64,000 nucleotides of DNA from Ruegeria arenilitoris (GCF_013031355.1 NZ_WPZO01000001.1:806001-870000); one strand, 5' to 3'; counted from the first letter of the stretch, positions 43,611 to 52,115 are shown. Made by a program: numbers and translations. Notes: a model not told the origin generated them from the sequence alone.

Positions 43611-45965
43611 TCAGTTCGGGATCAGATCCGGCACGATGGTCACAATCGACGGGAAGAACCACAGGATCGCGATCCCCACCACCTGAATGATCACGAAGGG
43701 TACGATGCCACGATAGATATGGCCCGTCGTCACCTCTTTCGGCGCAACGCCCCGCAGGTAGAACAGCGCGAACCCGAACGGTGGCGTCAGGAACGAGGTC
43801 TGCAGGTTCACCGCCACCATGATCGTCACCCATTTCGGATCGAACGACCCGCCATAGATCACCGGGCCCACAATGGGGATCACGATGTAGATGATCTCGA
43901 GGAAGTCCAGCACGAACCCAAGAATGAACAGCACCAGCATCACGATCAGGAAGACCGTGAACTCGTTGTCAAAGCTCTTGAGGAACTGCTGGATATAGTG
44001 CTCACCACCAAACGAGATCACCACGAGGTTCAACAGCTGCGACCCGATCAGGATGGTAAAGACCATCGAGGTCACCTTGGCCGTCTCACGCACCACCGGG
44101 GTCAGAACCCCGCTGGAGAACAGGACCCAGCAGCCGTAGATCAGGCCGAACAGCGCATACAGATACGCCGCATATGCCAGAACAAAGGCGATCCAGGTCT
44201 CGACCGTCACGTTGCCCTGATTGACGCGCAGGTCGAAGTTCACACCCAGAACCAGGCAGATGATGACCGCAAATGTCGACCAGATGATCACCTTGCCCGA
44301 GCGTTCCTGATCTTGCAGCTTGCGATAGGCGGCCAGCATGATCGCTCCGCCCGCGCCCAGAGCAGCCGCCGGTGTCGGGTTGGTAACGCCCCCAAGAATC
44401 GAACCAAGCACAGCGATGATCAGAACCAGCGGTGGGAAGACCACCCGGATCAGATCGTTGCTGGAACATCGGATCGCAGCCTCCTTGGCCCCGTAGATGG
44501 CTAGCGCAAACGGCAACGCCAGCAACAAGAACGTGGCCCCGGATGAGGTTGTCGGCGCGATCAGCACTAGGTCCACCAGCAGCATCAGCAACAGGCCAAT
44601 GGTCCCGAGTATCAGCGGCTGCGGTGATTTCGACGGTGCGATACCGCGCCCCATCAACAGCGTCAGACCAAGCAGTACGACGATCACCGCAACACCATTA
44701 CCGATCGGAGCAGCCGCCGCGATCTTGGCTTCCTGCGCTGCAGCCAGCTCTTCCTCGCTCAGGCGTGTGGAAGCCGCAGTTCCACCAGCGGCGTCAATGG
44801 CCTCTTGCTCGGCCACGGCCTGATCCCACGCGGACTGACCGTGCAGCTCGATCATCGACGCTTTGCACTCCGCCGACACGTTGGTCCGCAGCGAGGCTCC
44901 GGCGCCGATATCCGAGAAGGCGGATACATTGATGTTCTGGCTGCCAATTACACCCGCGCTGCCCAGCAGAACCGCACCGACGATCAACGCAACCGGTGCG
45001 CCGAGCAGCCAGGTCAGACCTTCGGCGCGAGTGATCGGTTCGCCACCGCCGCCAGCCATCTCAACTGCTGGCGCCTTTTCAGGGTTCAGCAGCGCATAGC
45101 CAAAGGCGTAAAGCGCATAAAGCAGTGCCAGCATGATCCCCGGCAGCAGCGCCGCCTGGAACAGCGTGCCCACCGAGACCACCGCAGGTTCACCCAGATA
45201 GGTCAGCGCGTCGGTACAACCGGCGTCAACCGCGCGGGTTTCCTGCGCAGTGGAATACAGATCACCGGCCAACGTCCCCAGCAGAACGATCACGATTGAG
45301 GGCGGAATGATCTGCCCCAACGTGCCCGAGGCCGCAATCACACCGGTCGCAAGCTCCGGCGAATAGTTGTTCCGCAGCATCGTCGGCAGCGCAAGCAAGC
45401 CCATGGTCACAACGGTCGCGCCCACAATCCCGGTCGAGGCCGCCAGAAACGCCCCCACAACCACGATCGACACGGCCAGACCACCCGGCAGCGGGCCAAA
45501 GACGCGCGCCATCGTGGTCAGCAGATCGTTGGCGATCTTCGAGCGTTCCAGCGTGATCCCCATCAGCACGAACATCAGCACGGCCAACAGAGTCTCGATG
45601 GATTGACCGGCAAGAACGCGTTCGTTGATACGGTTCACGATGAACGAGACGTTGCGGTCCAGCGCGGTTTCCCAGCCCTGCACAAAGACCGGCTCGGCGA
45701 TCCTTGGCAAGTCCGGGTATCGGAACGTGGACACTGTGTCAGGTTTGACCCCTGAATTGACCAGATCCCGATAGGCTTGTGATCCGGTATCAATCGCCTG
45801 GTGGATCAGCAGCCCGGCACTGTCCAGCGCCGCGATGATCCCGAACGAGATGATACCCGCCCCGCCGATGGCAAAAGCCACCGGAAAACCCGAGAGGATG
45901 CCTCCGAAAAGGCAGAAAAATACGATAATGAGGCCTATCTCGACGCCATCAAGTCCGAATAGCAT
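43611..45965 (-). CDS. TRAP transporter large permease (DctM), enlarged
   Basis: 784 residues, far above the usual ~430 of DctM. Typical DctM parts are present at both ends: FGGILSGFPVAFAIGGAGII near residue 20, VVGAFLAASTGIVGATVVTM near 150, ATGVIAASGTLGQIIPPSIV near 190, and LGFVLDFLEIIYIVIPIVGP with LTPPFGFALFYLRGVAP at the C-terminus. Between them (about 220-640) lies extra sequence with several more membrane helices and a soluble, Cys-containing stretch (DAGCTDALTYLG; SAECKASMIELHG). It forms the sodium-driven translocation channel with DctQ; the stop of dctQ lies 17 bp upstream. Confidence 0.9.
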   Translation of the reverse strand: MLFGLDGVEIGLIIVFFCLFGGILSGFPVAFAIGGAGIISFGIIAALDSAGLLIHQAIDTGSQAYRDLVNSGVKPDTVSTFRYPDLPRIAEPVFVQGWETALDRNVSFIVNRINERVLAGQSIETLLAVLMFVLMGITLERSKIANDLLTTMARVFGPLPGGLAVSIVVVGAFLAASTGIVGATVVTMGLLALPTMLRNNYSPELATGVIAASGTLGQIIPPSIVIVLLGTLAGDLYSTAQETRAVDAGCTDALTYLGEPAVVSVGTLFQAALLPGIMLALLYALYAFGYALLNPEKAPAVEMAGGGGEPITRAEGLTWLLGAPVALIVGAVLLGSAGVIGSQNINVSAFSDIGAGASLRTNVSAECKASMIELHGQSAWDQAVAEQEAIDAAGGTAASTRLSEEELAAAQEAKIAAAAPIGNGVAVIVVLLGLTLLMGRGIAPSKSPQPLILGTIGLLLMLLVDLVLIAPTTSSGATFLLLALPFALAIYGAKEAAIRCSSNDLIRVVFPPLVLIIAVLGSILGGVTNPTPAAALGAGGAIMLAAYRKLQDQERSGKVIIWSTFAVIICLVLGVNFDLRVNQGNVTVETWIAFVLAYAAYLYALFGLIYGCWVLFSSGVLTPVVRETAKVTSMVFTILIGSQLLNLVVISFGGEHYIQQFLKSFDNEFTVFLIVMLVLFILGFVLDFLEIIYIVIPIVGPVIYGGSFDPKWVTIMVAVNLQTSFLTPPFGFALFYLRGVAPKEVTTGHIYRGIVPFVIIQVVGIAILWFFPSIVTIVPDLIPN

Positions 45966-45982
45966 TGTCTTGGTCTCCGTCC

Positions 45983-46909
45983 TTAATGTGCGCCTTCGTA
46001 GGCTTCTTCGCCCTCGCCAAGGCTGTCCTTGTCGAGGTGTTTTCCAACGCTATCCGGTCCTTCCACGTATTCCAGATACGACCGGTACAGGAAGGCGATC
46101 GCGTGCAGGAACACCATGGCCGCAAAGCAGACCAGCAGGATTTTGAACAGGAAGTAGGCGTTGAACCCGTTCGGGCTGAACCCGATGGTTTCCACGTTCC
46201 AGCGCAGCGCGCGGGCCTTCATGACCAATCGGTCCAGAGCGTCACTGGCCGAGGGTTTCGGCACGATCAGATGCCGCCACATGAAGTACCAGCCATACAT
46301 CCATGTCAGCACGGCGATGGGCATCATAAACAGCAATGATCCTAGCATGTCGACCACGCGTTTGGCCCGGTGGCTGATCCCGGCATAGATCAGATCGACC
46401 CGCACATGACCGCCCTGCACAAAGGTGTAGGTGCAGCACAGGCATACGACCATCGCGTTATAGAGCTTCAGCTCTTCCGCGTACCAGCTGATGTCCTGGC
46501 TGAACGGGATGCCCAGACCAAAGGACATGTCAGGCCGCGCAAACACCCGTTGCATGAAGACAATGACGATTTGCTGGATCACCATCAGCAGGCCCGCCCA
46601 GGCAAAGAAGCGCCCGGTCGTGTTGGCGAACCCTTCAAGGACACGCACCATCCCCCACATGAAGTTCCGGTAATACAGCCCGATGGCTGTCAGCACCAAA
46701 AACAGGGTGAATACCACAAAGAAGAACTCGACCGATCCGCCATAATAGACAAAGCGCATGATCGCTTCTTTGTCCGACCAGTTCAGCCAGAGTTGCGGAT
46801 GCGTGATGGCGTATCCGAAATTATAGAAGGCTTCGGCAATGTTCTGAACGAACCACACCAGTCCGTTCCACAGGGCGCCGAAGAACGAGATACCGTTTTC
46901 GTCCTGCAT
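45983..46909 (-). CDS. TRAP transporter small permease (DctQ), enlarged
   Basis: 308 residues, versus about 160-200 for ordinary DctQ. Seen: VEFFFVVFTLFLVLTAIGLY and FFAWAGLLMVIQQIVIVFMQ as early helices, VCLCCTYTFVQGGHVRVDLI (the family motif with GGHVRVD) and MLGSLLFMMPIAVLTWMYGW. A long periplasmic or cytoplasmic insertion follows each pair. ATG at 46909 follows GGGGAC; a GTG at 46936 is also in frame. It partners the large permease downstream and the binding protein upstream. Confidence 0.88.
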   Translation of the reverse strand: MQDENGISFFGALWNGLVWFVQNIAEAFYNFGYAITHPQLWLNWSDKEAIMRFVYYGGSVEFFFVVFTLFLVLTAIGLYYRNFMWGMVRVLEGFANTTGRFFAWAGLLMVIQQIVIVFMQRVFARPDMSFGLGIPFSQDISWYAEELKLYNAMVVCLCCTYTFVQGGHVRVDLIYAGISHRAKRVVDMLGSLLFMMPIAVLTWMYGWYFMWRHLIVPKPSASDALDRLVMKARALRWNVETIGFSPNGFNAYFLFKILLVCFAAMVFLHAIAFLYRSYLEYVEGPDSVGKHLDKDSLGEGEEAYEGAH

Positions 46910-46983
46910 GTTGTCCCCAGGTCGTATCGGTTGCACTGCTGTTATGTGCGGCTTTGTCCGAACCGCGCATGTGCAACGGGAAA

Positions 46984-47009
46984 GGTTTCCCCGCTATTGC
47001 GGGGAAACC
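46984..47009 (-). terminator. Stable hairpin between binding protein and dctQ genes
   Basis: Perfect 11-bp stem GGTTTCCCCGC / GCGGGGAAACC (46984-46994 with 46999-47009), loop of four. It begins 21 bp after the binding-protein stop and is followed by TTTCCC, not a long U run. It could be a partial terminator or an mRNA-stabilising structure that makes more binding protein than permease. Confidence 0.6.
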
Positions 47010-47030
47010 AGTCTAGCATAGTTTCTACGA

Positions 47031-48113
47031 TTAGCCGCGTACGCGGTTACGCTGCGTGGTGTAGACACCCGACGACAGGTCCAGCCAGCCGGCCGACGAG
47101 TTCGAGGACGCCACTGCGCTGTCGTGGATTTTCTTGAACAGCTCGTCGCCCATGTTCTCGTCCAGCACTTCCTGGCTGGCCGCACCGAATGCGTCCCAGA
47201 CGCTGTCCGGGAATTCCATGACCTTGACGCCACCCGACTGCAGACGCTGCAGGGCTGCACCGTTGTTGGCCAGGAATTGCGCCAGGTTCCACTGGTGCGC
47301 CTCGCCTGCAGCGATCTCGATGATCTTCTGCTGAGCGGGCGTCAAGCTGTCGAACACGTCGCGGTTGGTTGCCAGCGACAGACCCGCATTCGGCTCGTGG
47401 AAGCCAGCGGTGTAGTAGACCTTGGTGATTTCCTGGAAACCGGCCTTTTCGTCGGCCCACGGACCGATCCACTCGGTGCCGTCGATCGCGCCCGAGGACA
47501 GCGCCTGATACACTTCCGAACCCGGAATGTTCTGAACCGATGCACCCAGTTTACCCAGAGCTTTACCGCCCAGACCCGGCATACGGAATTTCAGGCCGTT
47601 GAAGTCATCGGGGCTATTGATCTCTTTCGAGTACCAGCCGCCCGCCTGCGCACCGGTGTTACCGGCCAGGAACGACTTGAGGCCGAAGATCTGGCCCAGC
47701 TCGTCATGCAGCTCCATGCCGCCATCTTGGTAGTACCAGTTCACCATTTCCTGCGCGGTCATGCCGAAGGGAACGGCGGTGAAGAAGGCATAGCCCGGGT
47801 GCTGACCGACAAAGTAGTAGTCAGCCGCGTGATACATGTCAGCCTGACCCGACGAGACGGCGTCAAAAACCTCAAACGCGCCAACCAGTTCGCCGGCGGC
47901 CTTGATCTCAACGGTCAGGTTGCCGTCCGACATTGCGGTGATGCTGTCAGCGCAACGCTGCGCGCTGTCGAAAACACCGGCCAGACCACGACCCCACGAG
48001 GTCACCATGGTCAGCGTGCGCTTGCCCTGCGCATAAGCCGGAGCCGCCAGCGTGGTGGCAGCGGCTGCCGAGCCGCCCAGAGCAGATGTTTTCAGAAATG
48101 AACGACGATCCAT
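47031..48113 (-). CDS. TRAP transporter substrate-binding protein (TakP-like)
   Basis: 360-residue periplasmic DctP-type receptor. The N-terminus MDRRSFLKTSALGG has a twin-arginine export motif. Family points are the GNTGAQAGGWYSKEI stretch near residue 150, FRMPGLGGKALGKLGASVQ with the conserved ligand Arg near 180, and GTEWIGPWADEKAGFQEITK near 210. The Gln and the Glu-Trp pair correspond to residues that hold ligand and cation in the 2-oxoacid receptor TakP of Rhodobacter. A 2-oxoacid or related carboxylate is therefore the best guess. First gene of the operon. Confidence 0.88.
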   Translation of the reverse strand: MDRRSFLKTSALGGSAAAATTLAAPAYAQGKRTLTMVTSWGRGLAGVFDSAQRCADSITAMSDGNLTVEIKAAGELVGAFEVFDAVSSGQADMYHAADYYFVGQHPGYAFFTAVPFGMTAQEMVNWYYQDGGMELHDELGQIFGLKSFLAGNTGAQAGGWYSKEINSPDDFNGLKFRMPGLGGKALGKLGASVQNIPGSEVYQALSSGAIDGTEWIGPWADEKAGFQEITKVYYTAGFHEPNAGLSLATNRDVFDSLTPAQQKIIEIAAGEAHQWNLAQFLANNGAALQRLQSGGVKVMEFPDSVWDAFGAASQEVLDENMGDELFKKIHDSAVASSNSSAGWLDLSSGVYTTQRNRVRG

Positions 48114-48218
48114 ATGAGTGTTCCTCCCCTACATATTCAAAACCCGGAAAAATCCGGGCGCGGTCGTTGTCAATGCGCGACAGCTTAAACCGCGGATTTT
48201 GAATGTGAATACCAACAA

Positions 48219-48226
48219 CTACGTAG
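48219..48226. promoter_or_regulatory. CTACGTAG palindrome between TRAP operon and sensor kinase
   Basis: A perfect 8-bp palindrome with one further matched position on each side (ACTACGTAGA is near-symmetric), 106 bp from the TRAP start and 136 bp from the kinase start. It is a candidate binding site for the NarL-type regulator at 49792; unproven. Confidence 0.3.
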
Positions 48227-48361
48227 AGGGTTGGGTTTTTAAAAGCGCGACCGGTCATTTCCGTGGAAAATCCCAGCCTCACCTTCGCATCTAAGGCAGC
48301 CCTTGCACCCCAATGTCCAAAAATTTTGCATTTTCCCGCACTCTTGCGTATCGATTCGACC

Positions 48362-49795
48362 ATGAGGGGATTTCGCAACCTGATTTCGCTGACCTACGGC
48401 CAGAAACTGTCGCTGGTCGCCGCAATTCCGCTGGTCGTTGCGGTGGCGGCGATTGCGGTGCTGGTTGCTCATGAATCCCGCGCCACGGCCGAAAGCGAGA
48501 TACAGGCGCTGGAACGCCGCCTGATCGAGGCCAAGAAAGAAGAGCTGAAAAACTATGTCACGCAGGCCCGGAACGGGTTTGCCTATATCTATGGCCGTGC
48601 GTCTCCGGATGACGCCGTCGCAAAGAACCTCGTGACACAAATCCTTGCGGCCATGATCTACGGAAAAGACGGGTTCTTTTTTGTCTATGACTATGACGGC
48701 ACAAATCTGGTCAGTCCGCGCCAAACCCAGTTCATCAACCGCAACTGGGAAGGTCTGACGGACAGCGACGGCACACCAGTTGTGGACGAATTCATCAGCC
48801 TCGCCCGGCAAGGTGCCGGGTGGCACAGCTTCATGTGGCAAAAACCCTCGAACGGGGAAGAGGCGCAGATGATCGCCTACGTCGTCGGTCTGCAGGATTG
48901 GCAATGGGCCGTCGGCACCGGCGTTTTCATTGACGACATTGTGGCAACCGTCGCCAACGCCCGCGCCGAGGTGGAGGCCCGCGTGCAGCGCACCTTCATG
49001 TATATCGGAGGGATCGCTCTGGCCGCCGTACTGATTGTCTTTGCCTCGGGCATGTTGCTGAACGTCCGCGAACGACGGTTGGCGGATGCCAAACTCAAGG
49101 AACTGACCCAGCGCGTGTTCGACGCGCAAGAGGAAGAGCGCGGCCGCGTGGCGCGCGAATTGCATGACGGGATCAGTCAGATTCTTGTGGGCGTACGATA
49201 CGCATTGGACAATGCGCGGCGACGGCTTGAACGTGGGGACGACGAAGGCGCCCGCAACCCGCTAGACAAGGGGATTGACCACCTGGGCAGCGCCATCACC
49301 GAGGTCCGCCGCATCAGCCGCGACCTGCGCCCCGGTGTATTGGATGATCTGGGTCTCGGCCCTGCGCTGAAAACGCTGACCGACGATTTCCGCGAACGCA
49401 CTGGCATCGAGACCGAGTTCACAACGGTGGTGTTCCGAAACCGGCTGGATCAGGACAGCAAGATCGCCCTCTATCGGATCGCGCAAGAGGCTCTGACAAA
49501 TATCGAACGCCACTCTGGCGCCACGCGTGTTACAATTGACCTGCGCGGCCACAAGAAAGGTGCGACAATGCGCATCACCGACAACGGTCGGGGTTTGCCC
49601 AGCGGGCAGGATCAGGCCAGCACCGGGATCGGGTTGCGCAATATGGAAGAACGGATCGCACAGCTTGACGGAACCCTGCGCATTCTGTCATCACGCGGAC
49701 CGCGTGGTGGTACCGTGATCGAGGTCAGCCTGCCGCTCAGCCACCTGCTCCCGCCGCGGGAAGAGTCCTCTCCGAACCGAAAGGCCGGCACATGA
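48362..49795 (+). CDS. Cache-domain NarX/DesK-type histidine kinase
   Basis: 477 residues. Transmembrane helix 1 (residues ~18-36), a periplasmic single Cache domain (~40-200, with NLVTQILAAMIYGKDGFFFV and IAYVVGLQDWQWAVGTGVFI), helix 2 (~212-234), then a HisKA_3 dimerisation domain. His268 is in RVARELHDGISQILVGVRYAL (split). A HATPase domain follows (NIERHSGATRVTI; GIGLRNMEERIAQL). Cache domains bind small carboxylates or amino acids. It is divergent from the TRAP operon, so it probably senses the transported compound. Stop overlaps the regulator start (ATGA). Confidence 0.9.
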   Translation: MRGFRNLISLTYGQKLSLVAAIPLVVAVAAIAVLVAHESRATAESEIQALERRLIEAKKEELKNYVTQARNGFAYIYGRASPDDAVAKNLVTQILAAMIYGKDGFFFVYDYDGTNLVSPRQTQFINRNWEGLTDSDGTPVVDEFISLARQGAGWHSFMWQKPSNGEEAQMIAYVVGLQDWQWAVGTGVFIDDIVATVANARAEVEARVQRTFMYIGGIALAAVLIVFASGMLLNVRERRLADAKLKELTQRVFDAQEEERGRVARELHDGISQILVGVRYALDNARRRLERGDDEGARNPLDKGIDHLGSAITEVRRISRDLRPGVLDDLGLGPALKTLTDDFRERTGIETEFTTVVFRNRLDQDSKIALYRIAQEALTNIERHSGATRVTIDLRGHKKGATMRITDNGRGLPSGQDQASTGIGLRNMEERIAQLDGTLRILSSRGPRGGTVIEVSLPLSHLLPPREESSPNRKAGT

Positions 49796-50430
49796 CAGTC
49801 CGAGTTCTCATCGTAGACGATCACCCGATGGTGGCCGAAGGGATTCAGTCGATCCTGGAAAGCTATCCAGAAATCACGGTGGTCGGTACGCTCGGCACCG
49901 GTCAGGAGGCGGTCGATCAGGCGACCGAACTGTCCCCCGATGTCATCCTGATGGACCTGAACATGCCCGGACTGGGTGGGCTCAGCGCAACCGAGATGAT
50001 CCTCGAACGCCTGCCCGACACCCGTGTCCTGATCCTGTCGATGCATGACAGCCCGGAATATATCTCGACCGCGCTCAGCCACGGCGCCAAGGGCTATGTG
50101 CTGAAAGACGTCCCAACTGATGAGATCAAGCAGGCCATCGACGCGGTGATGCGCGGCGAGCAATACCTGTGCACTGGTGCAAGCGGATCGCTGGAACCCA
50201 AGGGTGACAGCGCACGCGAAGCCCTGACGGGGCGCGAACAGACGATCCTGCTGGAACTGGCACAGGGCAAGTCGAACAAAGAGGTCGCCATCGCACTGGA
50301 AATATCAGTGCGCACCGTGGAAACCCATCGCAAAAACATCAAACGCAAGCTGGGGATTTCTTCCACCGCGGGCCTGACCCGCTACGCATTGGAACACGGT
50401 GTCTTGCAAGGCACCAGCCCTGGCTTCTAA
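49792..50430 (+). CDS. NarL/LuxR-type response regulator
   Basis: 212 residues. Receiver domain with the acidic pair D9-D10 in VLIVDDHPMVAEG and the phospho-acceptor Asp55 in VILMDLNMPGLGG, and Lys in GYVLKDVP near 103. The C-terminal HTH is LTGREQTILLELAQGKSNKE followed by ALEISVRTVETHRKNIKRKL (residues ~145-200). It is translationally coupled (ATGA) to the kinase gene. The likely target is the divergent TRAP operon. Confidence 0.92.
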   Translation: MTVRVLIVDDHPMVAEGIQSILESYPEITVVGTLGTGQEAVDQATELSPDVILMDLNMPGLGGLSATEMILERLPDTRVLILSMHDSPEYISTALSHGAKGYVLKDVPTDEIKQAIDAVMRGEQYLCTGASGSLEPKGDSAREALTGREQTILLELAQGKSNKEVAIALEISVRTVETHRKNIKRKLGISSTAGLTRYALEHGVLQGTSPGF

Positions 50431-50473
50431 GCGCACCCGCAGCGCGGAACGGCTGCCCGGCCCAACCGGCGGA

Positions 50474-50492
50474 GATGCGCCGCAGGCGCATC
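50474..50492. repeat. Hairpin in convergent gap after the response regulator
   Basis: GATGCGCC / GGCGCATC (50474-50481 with 50485-50492) around a GCA loop, followed by GACAACGGGCGGGAGGG. This 3' flank is familiar to me from intergenic spacers of Roseobacters, so it may be a dispersed repeat. No T run, so a weak terminator at best. Confidence 0.4.
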
Positions 50493-50510
50493 GACAACGG
50501 GCGGGAGGGC

Positions 50511-50894
50511 CTACCCCCTCGGACGAATGTCCTGACCAAAAAACACTAGCGTGCCATCCTCGTCGATGACGTGAAACTCGCGTTGCAGGTAGGGCTGGTC
50601 GAACGGCGGGCGCACACGTCCCGCGGGCAAGTCAGCCAAGCCTGGTCGCAGGCTCTCATACAGGTCGTCGATCCCATCCACATCGATGTAAAACGACTGA
50701 TCATCTCCCAGCGGCAGACCATCATCGCGGGGCGGGCATTCCAATAACCGGATGGCAACGGAACCCAACGACAGGAACGCATAGTTGTCCTGCCGGAAAC
50801 CGCAGGAAAACCCCAACCGGTTGCAATAAAAATCAATCTGCTTCTGCAAGGAAGAGCACAAAACAAAAGGCGTAAGCTGCAAAATCTGAGGCAC
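50511..50894 (-). CDS. VOC-superfamily (bleomycin-resistance-like) protein
   Basis: About 127 residues: QLTPFVLCSSLQKQIDFYCN, GFSCGFRQDNYAFLSLGSVA, SFYIDVDGIDDLYESL and a C-terminal module QREFHVIDEDGTLVFFGQDI with the metal-type Glu. Several proteins of this shape bind bleomycin or act on small ligands; function unknown here. GTG at 50894 is preferred because GGAGGG precedes it by 4 bases; another GTG at 50936 is in frame. It is co-oriented with and close (45 bp) to the oxygenase gene. Confidence 0.75.
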   Translation of the reverse strand: MPQILQLTPFVLCSSLQKQIDFYCNRLGFSCGFRQDNYAFLSLGSVAIRLLECPPRDDGLPLGDDQSFYIDVDGIDDLYESLRPGLADLPAGRVRPPFDQPYLQREFHVIDEDGTLVFFGQDIRPRG

Positions 50895-50939
50895 CAGTCC
50901 CTCCGGCCGCTGAAAAACATGGTCACAGCCTAGCACATC

Positions 50940-51785
50940 TCAGTCCAGCAACTGATCCTTTCTCAGCCCTTCCCTTTCGTGATGCCGCGGCAACACCCGC
51001 CCATAAAGTTGCTGCGTGCGTTCAACACTGCCGCACATCCCTTCAGCCTCGACAAACGAAAAAATCCCGACATAGCGACTGCGCGCACCCTCTACCGGGG
51101 CCACCCTGTGCAGCGCATAGCGCCCCTTGAAAATCTGCAGGTCGCCCGGTTGCAACTCCAGCTCACGCACCCGCGACATGTCCCCGTCCAGAATGGATGC
51201 CACTTCCCTGAAGTTTTCGTCCTCGGTGGTTCGCAGGTTCGGGACATATTCAAACGTGCCCCCGGTCTCACCGTTCTGGATAGCCAGAGTGACGGTGTAG
51301 TTGTTGGTGTCGAAATGCCAGGGGAACCCCTGCCCCTCTTCCACCACGTTGATGATCACATCTGCCAGCGGGTCGTCATAACGAAAGAACCGGTCTTCAC
51401 TTTCGTTCAGAGCGTCGCGGATGAACGGCATGAAGCCCTCGAATTCATAGATACGACGCAGCGGGCCGGTTCGCGTAAAGTTATCCGCCGGAACAAAGGC
51501 GTTCGAGCGGTCGTAAAACCGGCGTATCGGGTGGCCGATCCCAAAGCTCGGATCATCCTTGGTGAAATAGGCGTTTGTCCTGTTGAAAGACCTATGCGCT
51601 TGAGGCGCGACCGCGTCAGCCTCCTTGACCAGCACCTCGAGTCCCGCCTCATGGACAAATCCCGGTAAAACCGCGCATCCGTCTTCATCCAGTTCCCGTC
51701 GTAGATCCGAAATCATTTGGTCGTATGCGCGCGAGTCCGGACAATCGATTGGGTACCGACCAAGATCAACCAAATCCGTCAACAT
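50940..51785 (-). CDS. Non-haem Fe(II)/2-oxoglutarate-type oxygenase
   Basis: 281 residues. A facial-triad pattern is visible: His157-x-Asp159 in GFPWHFDTNNYTVTLAIQ and His226 in GRYALHRVAPVEG, followed by Arg237 (SRYVGIFSF), which would bind the oxoglutarate carboxylate. GGTFEYVPNLR lies between. The shape resembles proteins often annotated as HalD/BesD halogenase family. However, the Asp is kept, and halogenases replace it with Gly or Ala, so hydroxylation is more likely. ATG at 51785 follows GGGAGG. Substrate unknown; amino acids are plausible. Confidence 0.72.
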   Translation of the reverse strand: MLTDLVDLGRYPIDCPDSRAYDQMISDLRRELDEDGCAVLPGFVHEAGLEVLVKEADAVAPQAHRSFNRTNAYFTKDDPSFGIGHPIRRFYDRSNAFVPADNFTRTGPLRRIYEFEGFMPFIRDALNESEDRFFRYDDPLADVIINVVEEGQGFPWHFDTNNYTVTLAIQNGETGGTFEYVPNLRTTEDENFREVASILDGDMSRVRELELQPGDLQIFKGRYALHRVAPVEGARSRYVGIFSFVEAEGMCGSVERTQQLYGRVLPRHHEREGLRKDQLLD

Positions 51786-51846
51786 GAACCGCCTCCCTAA
51801 ACACAATCGTTAGGATCAGCGTGCCGCAGCGGCCAGAGGCCCTCAT

Positions 51847-51880
51847 GTCAGTTTAAGACATTGCCTTGACGCAAACTGAC
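51847..51880. promoter_or_regulatory. Inverted repeat upstream of the oxygenase gene
   Basis: GTCAGTTT (51847-51854) and AAACTGAC (51873-51880), perfect 8-bp arms 18 bp apart, 62 bp upstream of the oxygenase ATG. A regulator site or cruciform is possible; nothing else is known. Confidence 0.4.
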
Positions 51881-52008
51881 CAGTTCAAATTCAGATTCTC
51901 CCCCCTTCAGCGGGAGGCAATTGGCGGAAATTCCTCACCTGCGGCAATCTGCGCAATAAAATGTCGCAAAATCCGCTCCTCGGGTTACAAAATTGGTACG
52001 ATTGCCTG

Positions 52009-52037
52009 TTGACGCCCCGTCGCACCGCTCATAATGT
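52009..52037 (+). promoter_or_regulatory. Probable promoter of the ilv operon
   Basis: TTGACG (52009-52014) with either CATAAT (52030-52035, 15-bp spacing) or TAATGT (52032-52037, 17-bp spacing). Transcription would start about 52043, 25 bases before the leader peptide. Confidence 0.5.
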
Positions 52038-52067
52038 CCCTCCACGCAAAAAGAGGAGCCTCTGGCG

Positions 52068-52115
52068 ATGAAAACGCTAGTCGTAATCGTAGGAAACACG
52101 CGCATGGGCCGGTAA
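52068..52115 (+). CDS. ilv leader peptide (attenuation)
   Basis: A 15-codon ORF, MKTLVVIVGNTRMGR, with ribosome-binding site GAGGAG about 9 bases upstream. Codons 4-8 read Leu-Val-Val-Ile-Val (CTA GTC GTA ATC GTA), the three branched-chain amino acids in one run, and CTA and GTA are rare codons in this GC-rich genome. It precedes a terminator (52141-52169) just ahead of acetolactate synthase, the classic layout of transcription attenuation. Confidence 0.75.
   Translation: MKTLVVIVGNTRMGR

Noticed and set aside
50940..51785. Oxygenase as a true halogenase of the HalD/BesD type
   Set aside because: The metal-binding Asp of the H-x-D motif is present, whereas halogenases have Gly or Ala there to make room for chloride.
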